NCBI GenBank assembly: GCA_003281525.1 | Contig: QCBT01000003.1 | Coordinates: forward strand, 1 to 64,000 | Direction: 5' to 3' | Length of the DNA stretch: 64,000 nucleotides | Source: Prochlorococcus sp. AG-347-J06 | Lineage (GTDB): Bacteria; Cyanobacteriota; Cyanobacteriia; PCC-6307; Cyanobiaceae | Part shown: piece after piece, positions 24,270-33,314 of the stretch | Layout: every line of letters begins with the position of its first letter | How positions within the stretch are numbered: position 1 is the stretch's first letter | Translations under genes and position numbers: made by a program | The notes under the pieces: generated by a model | Database searches by the model: none | The model's input: only the letters and a program-made list of their open reading frames with translations | What the model was told of the DNA's origin: nothing

Positions 24270-24746
24270 TTAAGAACGTGAAAAATAGAGAATGAGTGAA
24301 GGCTTATAAATGAAAAAACCTATCATTGCGGGAAGAATATCCAAAGATCCTAGCTTGCTCGCAAAAATAAAGAGGCAAACTGGAACTAATAGTTGCAATT
24401 TTGATACACCTGATGATTCCTTACCAAGTTTCCCTATACTTTTGGCAAGCAAACGTAGGTAAAAAATACCAGCTATTGCACCTATAAAAATACTGAAACC
24501 AAAAGTAAATCCTAGAAAAATTCCAGTTATTGACGCTAATAAAATAGAAACAATAAAAGTAATTCCAAAAATTGTTAATTGCAATTTTGTGTATTCATCA
24601 TTTTGAGAAAGCAAATTATCTATTTGATTGGCAATGCCAGATTTACTTTCTTTGATGATCGAATTATTCAGGGATCGAGGAAATTGAACATTCTCATTAG
24701 AAGAATGCTCAAGTTTTTTTCTATTTGAGTCCACTGATGTGAACAT
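24270..24746 (-). CDS. ATP synthase accessory protein Atp1 (AtpI-like)
   Basis: Four-TM small protein directly upstream of subunit a in the operon. Confidence 0.75.
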   Translation of the reverse strand: MFTSVDSNRKKLEHSSNENVQFPRSLNNSIIKESKSGIANQIDNLLSQNDEYTKLQLTIFGITFIVSILLASITGIFLGFTFGFSIFIGAIAGIFYLRLLAKSIGKLGKESSGVSKLQLLVPVCLFIFASKLGSLDILPAMIGFFIYKPSLILYFSRS

Positions 24747-25012
24747 AGTTTAAACCCTCACTGAATGGTTTGAAGTAAGTATATAAACTCACGGAATCTA
24801 TCACGGAGAGGTGCCTTTTAGCCAGTTTTTTTTTATAAAAAATTAATTCTTAAGATTTATGATGTATCTGTAGTCCTTTTTTTACTTTTTTCTTCAAAAA
24901 TAAAAATCTATAAAAAAGTCATCTTTTTTATTGATTTAACACTTTAAAACGTTAATAAAAGACTTGGCAAAATCTCAATTAAACGTCTCAATAGTACATA
25001 TACATCTAAAAA

Positions 25013-26248
25013 TTGGTGATAAGTCTAGAAAGAATAAAATACAAAAGAATTTCTAAAAGAAAAAAACCCTTTAGTTCTAATTACAAAAAAAATCTAAGCA
25101 ATTTAACAGAGTCTATATTTCCCTTACCTTGGACGATATGGCCTTATGAGGCAAAAATCCTCGTTGTTCTCATTGGGATTTGGTCAATATTAGGTATATG
25201 CATTCTTGGATCATCAAGTTGGTGGGTAGCTAGTAGGGAAATGGGAAATGGGGCTTTCTTCTTAAAAAAACAAATTATTTGGACAATTCCAGGAATTGGT
25301 CTATTTTATTTTGTTGTGAATACAAACATTAGAAATCTTTTAAAGTTTTCAAGAATTATTTTTTTTATTTTATTTTTTCTAATATTACTAACCAATATTA
25401 CTGGAATTACAGTTAACGGATCCTCAAGATGGCTAGTACTAGGAAATTTACGTCTACAACCATCTGAATTAATTAAGCCTTTTCTAATTCTAGAAGCTTC
25501 TAATCTTTTCGCACATTGGAATCTAGTAAAGAATTATAAAAAATTAATTTCAATATTCTCTTTTGGATTATTAATTTTATTAATACTAAAGCAGCCTAAT
25601 TTAAGTACTGCATCATTAACTGGAATTCTTCTTTGGGTAATGGGTTTATGTGGAGGCGTAAAACTAATTTCTCTCTACTCATTTGCCTCATTAGGATTTA
25701 TTACTGGTTGTATTAGCATCCTAAATAACGAATATCAAAAACTTAGAGTTACTTCATTTATTAATCCTTGGAAAGATCAACAGGAAAGTGGATTTCAATT
25801 GATTCAAAGTTTATTAGCTATAGGTTCAGGTGGTTTATTCGGTCAAGGTTTTGGCTTGTCTATGCAAAAATTACAGTACCTACCTTTTATGTACACAGAT
25901 TTTATTTTTGCCATTTTTGCTGAAGAATTTGGTTTGTTAGGGTGTACTTTATTCCTAGGTTTTCTAGCAGTTTTCTCTTATATAACCTTAAGAATTGCTC
26001 TAAAGTGCAGGAACAACTACACAAAATTAGTTTCTATTGGATGTGGTGTATTGTTGATAGGTCAATCAATAATGCATATCGCTGTAGCAACAGGCTCTAT
26101 GCCTACTACTGGCTTACCACTACCTTTCATTAGTTATGGTGGGAATTCATTAATAGCATCATTTTTTATTGCAGGGATTTTACTGAGATGTTCATTAGAA
26201 TCTACAGGCTTCATAGGCATGATTAGTACACGAAAGACTCTTAATTAG
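25013..26248 (+). CDS. ftsW: FtsW/RodA/SpoVE family cell-division lipid II polymerase; start codon uncertain (TTG 25013 or GTG 25016)
   Basis: NGSSRWLVLGNLRLQPSELIKPFLIL; FIFAIFAEEFGLLG; GLPLPFISYGGNSLIASFFIAGILL. Confidence 0.92.
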   Translation: MVISLERIKYKRISKRKKPFSSNYKKNLSNLTESIFPLPWTIWPYEAKILVVLIGIWSILGICILGSSSWWVASREMGNGAFFLKKQIIWTIPGIGLFYFVVNTNIRNLLKFSRIIFFILFFLILLTNITGITVNGSSRWLVLGNLRLQPSELIKPFLILEASNLFAHWNLVKNYKKLISIFSFGLLILLILKQPNLSTASLTGILLWVMGLCGGVKLISLYSFASLGFITGCISILNNEYQKLRVTSFINPWKDQQESGFQLIQSLLAIGSGGLFGQGFGLSMQKLQYLPFMYTDFIFAIFAEEFGLLGCTLFLGFLAVFSYITLRIALKCRNNYTKLVSIGCGVLLIGQSIMHIAVATGSMPTTGLPLPFISYGGNSLIASFFIAGILLRCSLESTGFIGMISTRKTLN

Positions 26249-26330
26249 TTAGAATTTATAAGATTTAAGTCAAGCCATCGAATCATTTAATTTAGTTATT
26301 TCAGAATTATCTCAAAAAGGTAATCTACTT

Positions 26331-26987
26331 ATGCAGAATGGCCTTAATAATCCTGGACCATTTACTATATTTTTGGTTTTCAGCGCAGGACTTTTAACAA
26401 GTCTTGGTCCATGCTCATTATCATTACTACCAATCACTATTGCTTATATAGGAGGAACAGAGAAAAATAAATTTAAACTTATTAGTTTTTCAGGAGGAGT
26501 CGTTTTTTCACTCGTTATGCTTGGTGCTGCCAGTGGATTCTTAGGTAGGATATATGGGCAAATTCCATCTTTTTACACTTCGATCGTTGCCTCGATAGCA
26601 ATAATAATGGGTTTAAATTTATTAGGTATTTTAAAGTTTCAGTTCCCGAATGGACCTGATATAAAAATAGTAAAAGATAAAATACCAACATTTATAGCAC
26701 CTTTTGCAATAGGGGCTACTTTTGGACTAGCTTCTTCACCTTGCATTACTCCAGTTTTAGCAACTCTTCTAGCTTGGGTATCGCAAGCTAAAAATCCAAC
26801 AATATCTATTATTTTTTTATTTTTCTTTGGGATAGGTCAAGTAACCCCATTAATCGTTGCAGGAGCTACTGCAGAAAACTTAAAACAATTTTTAGCTCTT
26901 AGAAAATTTAGTCAAATAATTCCGACTTTAAGTGGGATATTTTTAGTTTCCCTAGGATTATTAAATTTATTATCAAATTGGATTTGA
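26331..26987 (+). CDS. ccdA: Cytochrome c biogenesis protein CcdA
   Basis: FSAGLLTSLGPCSLSLLPITIAYIGG; FGLASSPCITPVLATLLAW; six-TM DsbD-like. Confidence 0.93.
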   Translation: MQNGLNNPGPFTIFLVFSAGLLTSLGPCSLSLLPITIAYIGGTEKNKFKLISFSGGVVFSLVMLGAASGFLGRIYGQIPSFYTSIVASIAIIMGLNLLGILKFQFPNGPDIKIVKDKIPTFIAPFAIGATFGLASSPCITPVLATLLAWVSQAKNPTISIIFLFFFGIGQVTPLIVAGATAENLKQFLALRKFSQIIPTLSGIFLVSLGLLNLLSNWI

Positions 26988-28274
26988 ATGATTATTTTTA
27001 AGAATCTAATATTAAAAATATCAAGTTTAAGATTCGCCATATCACTTATAGTCTTCATAGCTATTACAAGCGGCATAGGGACTTTTATACCTCAAGGTAG
27101 TAATAATAAATTTTATATTGATAATTTCGATACTGCTCCCATTTTTGGATTTTTAGATGGAGAAAAAGTCTTAAAACTTCAATTGGATCACATATATACA
27201 AGCTTTTGGTTTTTATTTGCATTAATTCTTCTTTGCATTTCTCTAGCAGCTTGTAGTTTCAGGAGGCAAATCCCTTCATTAAAAGCTTCATTAAAATGGA
27301 TTGAATACAACAGCGAAAAAAAATTTGGCAAACTGGAACTAACTACAAGTCATCCAATCAATCAAGATGGGGAACTTATATCGAAAGTAGATTTATTTCT
27401 TAAAAAAAGAGGGTGGAAAACATACAAATTTAAAAGTCATATTTCTGCAAGAAGGGGTTTAATTGGGAAAATAGGTCCTTTAGTTGTACATATCGGATTA
27501 ATAGTCTTACTTATAGGTTCAGCATATGGAAGTTTTACAAGTCAATCAAAAGAACAATATTTACTGCCTGGAGAAACTTTGGATCTTGTTAATGAGAGCA
27601 CAAACTCAAAAGCCAATGTAAAATTAGTCGATTTTTCTATAGAACGAGAAAGTGATGGTGTACCCAAACAGTTTATTTCAAAACTAAATTTTTCTTCTGA
27701 AGATCTTAATTTGAATGAAATAAAAATAACCAAAGTCAATCACCCAATCAGGTTTAAAGGGTTAACTATTTATCAAGCAGATTGGGCAATATCAAATGTT
27801 GTTTTAGAAATAGATAATATCCTTTATCAATTACAATTAAAGGAAATTCCCGAAATCGGCAATCAAGTTTGGGGAGTTTTAGTTGAATTAGGATCGGAGA
27901 CTAAAAAAAATTTCCTTTTAACAATAGATAATGAAAATGGTCCACTTAAAATTTCGAATATAGAAAATTTTTCCGGGAATAATCTCTATATTAATGACAA
28001 TCCTTTAGAAGTTAATTCTTCAAAAGTATCTCTGAAAAAAATAATCCCAAGCAGTGGTTTAATAATTAAAAATGATCCGTCTATACCATTTATTTACTTT
28101 TCTTTTATTTTAATAATTTTTGGAACAATAATAAGTCTCATACCAACTAACCAATTATGGATTCTGGTAAATAAAGAATCAAAAAAATTATCTATTGGAG
28201 GCCTTAGTAATAAAAATCTAGTAGGTTTTAAAAAAGAATTTTTTAAATTATCAGAAGAAATAAAAAATTTTTAA
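26988..28274 (+). CDS. Cytochrome c biogenesis protein Ccs1/ResB
   Basis: [56 protein letters not shown]; adjacent to ccdA. Confidence 0.93.
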   Translation: MIIFKNLILKISSLRFAISLIVFIAITSGIGTFIPQGSNNKFYIDNFDTAPIFGFLDGEKVLKLQLDHIYTSFWFLFALILLCISLAACSFRRQIPSLKASLKWIEYNSEKKFGKLELTTSHPINQDGELISKVDLFLKKRGWKTYKFKSHISARRGLIGKIGPLVVHIGLIVLLIGSAYGSFTSQSKEQYLLPGETLDLVNESTNSKANVKLVDFSIERESDGVPKQFISKLNFSSEDLNLNEIKITKVNHPIRFKGLTIYQADWAISNVVLEIDNILYQLQLKEIPEIGNQVWGVLVELGSETKKNFLLTIDNENGPLKISNIENFSGNNLYINDNPLEVNSSKVSLKKIIPSSGLIIKNDPSIPFIYFSFILIIFGTIISLIPTNQLWILVNKESKKLSIGGLSNKNLVGFKKEFFKLSEEIKNF

Positions 28275-28681
28275 TTTCTTTTCTTCCCACTAAAAATATC
28301 TAACTGCATAGAAACATTCCCTCTAGGGTTAAATGCAGCGTTTAAATGTATCCAGTGAGGTGAACCTTCATTCACTAAATCATCCATAATTCTATTCACA
28401 ACTTCCTCATGTGATATTTTTATATCTCTAAAATTATTAATATAAAGCTTTAAAGATTTCAACTCATAGACTTTCAAATTAGGTTGATAAATAATATTTA
28501 GCTTTGCAAAATCTGGATAGCCAGAAAAGGGGCACTTGCATGTAAATTCAGGTAACTGAATAGAAATTGCATAAATTCTTTTTTTGTTTGGATTATCGAA
28601 GCAAATTATTTTTGATTCTTCAATAATTCTTTCACCATATAGCGGTCTTTGAGTCGAATCTTCTAATTTAGCTGAACACAT
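28271..28681 (-). CDS. queF: NADPH-dependent 7-cyano-7-deazaguanine reductase
   Basis: [42 protein letters not shown]. Confidence 0.92.
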   Translation of the reverse strand: MCSAKLEDSTQRPLYGERIIEESKIICFDNPNKKRIYAISIQLPEFTCKCPFSGYPDFAKLNIIYQPNLKVYELKSLKLYINNFRDIKISHEEVVNRIMDDLVNEGSPHWIHLNAAFNPRGNVSMQLDIFSGKKRN

Positions 28682-28870
28682 TTTTAGTAGAACTTTTTTA
28701 CTAAACCTATATAAAAACTATATATAATGATAAAAATTCGCAAAAGTATCAACAAATCTAAGTATTACAATTGACTAAGTCAAAAGCTGTTAAATCTTAT
28801 TTTTGTATCAATAGTAACATTCATAATGTCTGCCAAAAGGTTTATATGTGTTTAGTTCAATTAAAAATTA

Positions 28871-29116
28871 ATGGACATTTGTTTGATAACTATCGATAAC
28901 AATTTAAATAAATCTCTTCAACCAAAAACCGCAGTTGGAATGTTATGGCTTCAAACACACTTTGAGAATGATCAGTGGGAAGCGTTGTCAAATAGTAGAG
29001 TAATAATTTCTGAAGAAAATTCCCAACTATTAATTGAAGACGCCAAGAATGCAGGCCTTGATATTAAATGTTTTTCTGATATTTCAATGTTGGATGTTTT
29101 CCCAAAAAACAATTAA
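28871..29116 (+). CDS. Hypothetical protein (81 aa) immediately upstream of glnB
   Basis: ORF 24 bp upstream of glnB, same strand; no family recognised. Confidence 0.65.
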   Translation: MDICLITIDNNLNKSLQPKTAVGMLWLQTHFENDQWEALSNSRVIISEENSQLLIEDAKNAGLDIKCFSDISMLDVFPKNN

Positions 29117-29480
<364 letters not shown>

Positions 29481-29496
<16 letters not shown>

Positions 29497-30293
29497 ACTA
29501 AATTTTGTATATACTCACTATTAATCCTTGTATTTGATTTACTTCCTAAGGTCATCCAAGCTAAATATTCATGATTTCCAGCAGGACCTACTAGAGGAGA
29601 AGCTATCAAATTCTTTATATTCCATTGGAAATTCTTAGCAGCATAAATAACAGACTCTATAGCTTCAGTATGAAATTTAGGATTACGAACAACACCGCCT
29701 TTACTGACTTTATCTTTACCCACTTCAAATTGCGGTTTAATTAAAAATATTCCCTCAATACAATCACCTTCTAATAAATTACCAATAGATTTAAAAACTA
29801 ATTTTAATGAAATAAAAGACAAATCAGCAACCACAAAATTTGGCAATTCATAACTTCTAGATAAAAGATCATTAGGTTTTAAATTTCGAATATTAGTTCG
29901 TTCAAAAAGTATGACTTTTGGGTTATTTCTAATCTTCCATGCAGTCTGTCCATAACCAACATCTATCCCGTACACTAACTTTGCTCCTTGTTGCAATAAG
30001 CAATCAGTAAATCCCCCAGTAGAGATTCCTGCGTCAATACATATTTTATCTTTTACTTTAATTTCAAGTTGATTAAATGCCTCCATTAATTTTTCGCCAC
30101 CCCTTGATACAAACATAGGTTCGGAATCAATAAAAAATTCAGCTCCAATTAATACTTGTTGCCCAGGTTTATCCCATACTTTTCCATTGATATCTCTAAC
30201 CTTGCCTGCAAGAATTAAACCTTGGGCTTTTTGACGAGTTTCACATAAACCACTTTTTAGAAGATAAAGGTCTAATCTACTTTTTTTAATCAT
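29481..30293 (-). CDS. TlyA family rRNA (cytidine-2'-O)-methyltransferase / S4-domain protein
   Basis: S4-like RLDLYLLKSGLCETRQKAQGLILAGKVRDING; ICIDAGISTGGFTDCLLQQGAKLVYGIDVGYGQ; VADLSFISL. Confidence 0.92.
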
Positions 30294-30431
30294 CTATTAA
30301 TCAATAAAAAAAGACTGAATAATGAACTTCTACAGGATAAGATCCAAATTCTTTAATACCTTCCAATTTTAAATAAGAACTAAAAAATTACCCATTATTA
30401 ACGAGAGGAATAAATGAAAACATTTTTATGT

Positions 30432-30509
30432 TTAAGCTTTCTTAATTAGCCAGAAAAATGTTACATAAGAAAATAATAGCCAGACAAATATGTTCAATGG
30501 CAAGTACAT
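30432..30509 (-). CDS. Candidate 25-aa single-TM micropeptide
   Basis: ATG-initiated MYLPLNIFVWLLFSYVTFFWLIKKA*; hydrophobic core ending in KK; lies in the tlyA/purB divergent spacer. Confidence 0.3.
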   Translation of the reverse strand: MYLPLNIFVWLLFSYVTFFWLIKKA

Positions 30510-30574
30510 CTTTAAGGTATAGAGCAATAATTCGATTTTGGTTATAAAGTTTAAATTGATAATTAATAAAAATT

Positions 30575-31870
30575 GTGATCGAGCGTTACACATTACCCGA
30601 AATGGGGAAAATCTGGAATGATAGCGCAAAATTCCAGAGTTGGCTTAAGGTTGAAATAGCTGCATGTGAAGCAAATTTTTCCCTGGGGAAAATTCCTGAG
30701 AATGCCATGAAAGAGATACGTTCAAATGCAAAGTTTGATGAATCTAGAATTACGGAAATTGAGAAAGAAGTTAAACATGATGTCATAGCATTTCTTACAA
30801 GCGTAAATGAATTTGTGGGAGACTCTGGAAGATACATACATGTTGGTATGACCAGTAGTGATGTACTTGATACTGGCTTATCTCTTCAGTTAAAAAACTC
30901 TTGCGAATTGTTATTAGAAGAAAATGAAAAATTAGAAAATGAAGTCAGATTATTAGCAAGAAAGCATAAAAATACATTAATGATTGGCAGATCGCATGCA
31001 ATTCATGGGGAGCCAATTTCCTTCGGTTTTAAACTTGCTGGATGGTTAGCAGAAATAATAAGGAACAAAAAAAGATTGTTAACACTCAAAGAATCTGTAG
31101 CAATTGGACAAATAAGTGGTGCGATGGGAACTTACGCTAATACGAATCCAAAAGTAGAACAAATAACTTGTGATTTACTAGGTTTAAAACCAGATACAGC
31201 AAGTACGCAGGTTATATCGAGAGACAGACATGCAGAATATGTGCAAACTATTGCACTAGTTGGCGCTTCTTTAGATAGATTCGCAACTGAAATAAGAAAT
31301 TTACAAAGAACTGATGTTTTAGAAGTTGAGGAGGGCTTTACAAAAGGGCAAAAAGGAAGTTCTGCCATGCCTCATAAAAGAAATCCTATTCGAAGTGAAA
31401 GAATAAGCGGTTTAGCAAGAATTTTGAGGAGTTACGTCTTAACAGCGCTGGAAAATGTTCCACTTTGGCACGAAAGAGATATAAGCCATAGTTCAAATGA
31501 ACGTATCATGTTACCTGATGTATCAATCTGCTTACATTTTATGCTCAGGGAAATGAAAGATATAGTGAGTAATTTAGAAGTTTATCCAAAAAATATGCTC
31601 AAAAATTTAAATATATATGGTGGTGTAATCTTTAGTCAGAAAGTTTTACTTTTGCTTGTAGAGAAGGGCTTATCTAGAGAAAAAGCTTATAGATTAGTAC
31701 AAGAAAATGCGCATCAGGCCTGGAATACTCAGTATGGGAATTTCAAACAAAATATAGAGAGAGATAATGAAATAATGGATTTTATTGATCAAAGTGAATT
31801 AGAAGAATGTTTTAATCCTTCAATTCATATCAAAAATTTAAGTGTAATATGGGAGAAGTTAGGTATCTAG
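30575..31870 (+). CDS. purB: Adenylosuccinate lyase
   Basis: IERYTLPEMGKIWND; HVGMTSSDVLDTGLSLQL; GQKGSSAMPHKRNPIRSERI; HERDISHSSNERIMLPD. Start probably GTG at this position. Confidence 0.98.
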   Translation: MIERYTLPEMGKIWNDSAKFQSWLKVEIAACEANFSLGKIPENAMKEIRSNAKFDESRITEIEKEVKHDVIAFLTSVNEFVGDSGRYIHVGMTSSDVLDTGLSLQLKNSCELLLEENEKLENEVRLLARKHKNTLMIGRSHAIHGEPISFGFKLAGWLAEIIRNKKRLLTLKESVAIGQISGAMGTYANTNPKVEQITCDLLGLKPDTASTQVISRDRHAEYVQTIALVGASLDRFATEIRNLQRTDVLEVEEGFTKGQKGSSAMPHKRNPIRSERISGLARILRSYVLTALENVPLWHERDISHSSNERIMLPDVSICLHFMLREMKDIVSNLEVYPKNMLKNLNIYGGVIFSQKVLLLLVEKGLSREKAYRLVQENAHQAWNTQYGNFKQNIERDNEIMDFIDQSELEECFNPSIHIKNLSVIWEKLGI

Positions 31871-31918
31871 AATTACTGAAAACCTTATCTAAGTTAAACC
31901 AGTGTTTTCAGAGGAATA

Positions 31919-33304
31919 ATGACAAAAAACTTTAGGATTGAAAAAGATAGTATGGGAACAATAGAGGTTCCCATGAAAGCTTTGTGGGGTGCTCAAACAC
32001 AAAGATCGATAATAAATTTTTCTATTGGAGAAGAATTAATTCCAATTGAGTTAATTTATTCACTCACCCTCATAAAAAAAGCTGCTTCAATTGCGAATTT
32101 CAAACTAGGTTTAATAGATCAAAGGAAAAAAGATTTAATTGTAGAAGCATGTACGGAAATACTTGATGGGTTTCACGATTCACAGTTTCCCTTAAAGGTT
32201 TGGCAAACAGGTAGTGGTACGCAAACAAATATGAATGTTAATGAAGTAATTTCAAATATTGCAGCTTTAAAAACTAATTCAGAGCTTGGGAGTCATCAAC
32301 CAATTCATCCGAATGATGATGTAAATAAATCTCAGTCAACTAATGACGCTTTTCCTGCTGCTATTCAAATATCTGTTGTTAATGAAATAATTAAAAATTT
32401 AGTTCCAACGATCAGAGAACTTACTAAGATCCTTGATAAAAAAAGTGAAGAATGGAAAGACCTTATAAAAATAGGAAGAACCCATTTTCAAGATGCAGTT
32501 CCCCTTACTTTTGGGCAAGAAATTTCAGGATGGTCAGAGCAACTTAAAGATGCTGAGAATGCAATTATTATGAGTCTTAATGAATTATATTTCTTACCTC
32601 TGGGAGGCACTGCAGTTGGTACAGGGATTAATTGTCCAAAAGGATTTTGTGATGAGTCTATAAAAATAATTTCCGATGATACTAATCTAATGTTCTATAA
32701 ATCAAAAAATAATTTTTCTATCATGGCCTCGCATGATCGTCTAGCTCAAGTAATGAGTCAGATAAAAATATTAGCAGGTGCATTATTTAAAATTTCAAAT
32801 GATATCAAAATTCTATCTTCCGGTCCAAGATCAGGAATATATGAACTAATTATCCCTCAAAATGAACCTGGAAGTTCTATCATGCCAGGTAAAGTGAATC
32901 CAACTCAATGCGAAGCCTTATCAATGGTTTGCACTCAGATAATGGGTCTTGAATATGCAGTTTCAATGGCTAATTCTAGCGGCACTTTACAGATGAATGA
33001 ATATAAGCCTCTTATTGGATTTAATATTCTCACAAGTTTAAAATTACTTAAAAATGTAATAGAAAACTTCAGAATAAAATTAGTTGATGGGATGGAACCT
33101 AATCAAAAGAAAATGAAGTTAAATTTAGAAAATTCACTAATGTTGGTTACAGCCATAGTTCCAAAAGTTGGTTATGAGAAAGCAGCTGAAATTGCAAACC
33201 TTGCCTTCAAAGAATCATTAAATTTAAAAGAGGCAACACTTAAATTAGGTTATTTAAACGAAGATGAATTTGATGAAGCAATGAATATCAATTCAATGAT
33301 TTGA
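31919..33304 (+). CDS. fumC: Class II fumarate hydratase
   Basis: FRIEKDSMGTIEVPMKALWGAQTQRS; WQTGSGTQTNMNVNEVI; PGSSIMPGKVNPTQCEA. Confidence 0.98.
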   Translation: MTKNFRIEKDSMGTIEVPMKALWGAQTQRSIINFSIGEELIPIELIYSLTLIKKAASIANFKLGLIDQRKKDLIVEACTEILDGFHDSQFPLKVWQTGSGTQTNMNVNEVISNIAALKTNSELGSHQPIHPNDDVNKSQSTNDAFPAAIQISVVNEIIKNLVPTIRELTKILDKKSEEWKDLIKIGRTHFQDAVPLTFGQEISGWSEQLKDAENAIIMSLNELYFLPLGGTAVGTGINCPKGFCDESIKIISDDTNLMFYKSKNNFSIMASHDRLAQVMSQIKILAGALFKISNDIKILSSGPRSGIYELIIPQNEPGSSIMPGKVNPTQCEALSMVCTQIMGLEYAVSMANSSGTLQMNEYKPLIGFNILTSLKLLKNVIENFRIKLVDGMEPNQKKMKLNLENSLMLVTAIVPKVGYEKAAEIANLAFKESLNLKEATLKLGYLNEDEFDEAMNINSMI

Positions 33305-33314
33305 TTAAACAAAT

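Noticed and set aside
30420-30455. Tiny + strand ORF near 30415 (MKTFLCLSFLN)
   Set aside because: Only 11 codons, no ribosome-binding evidence or context; likely chance.
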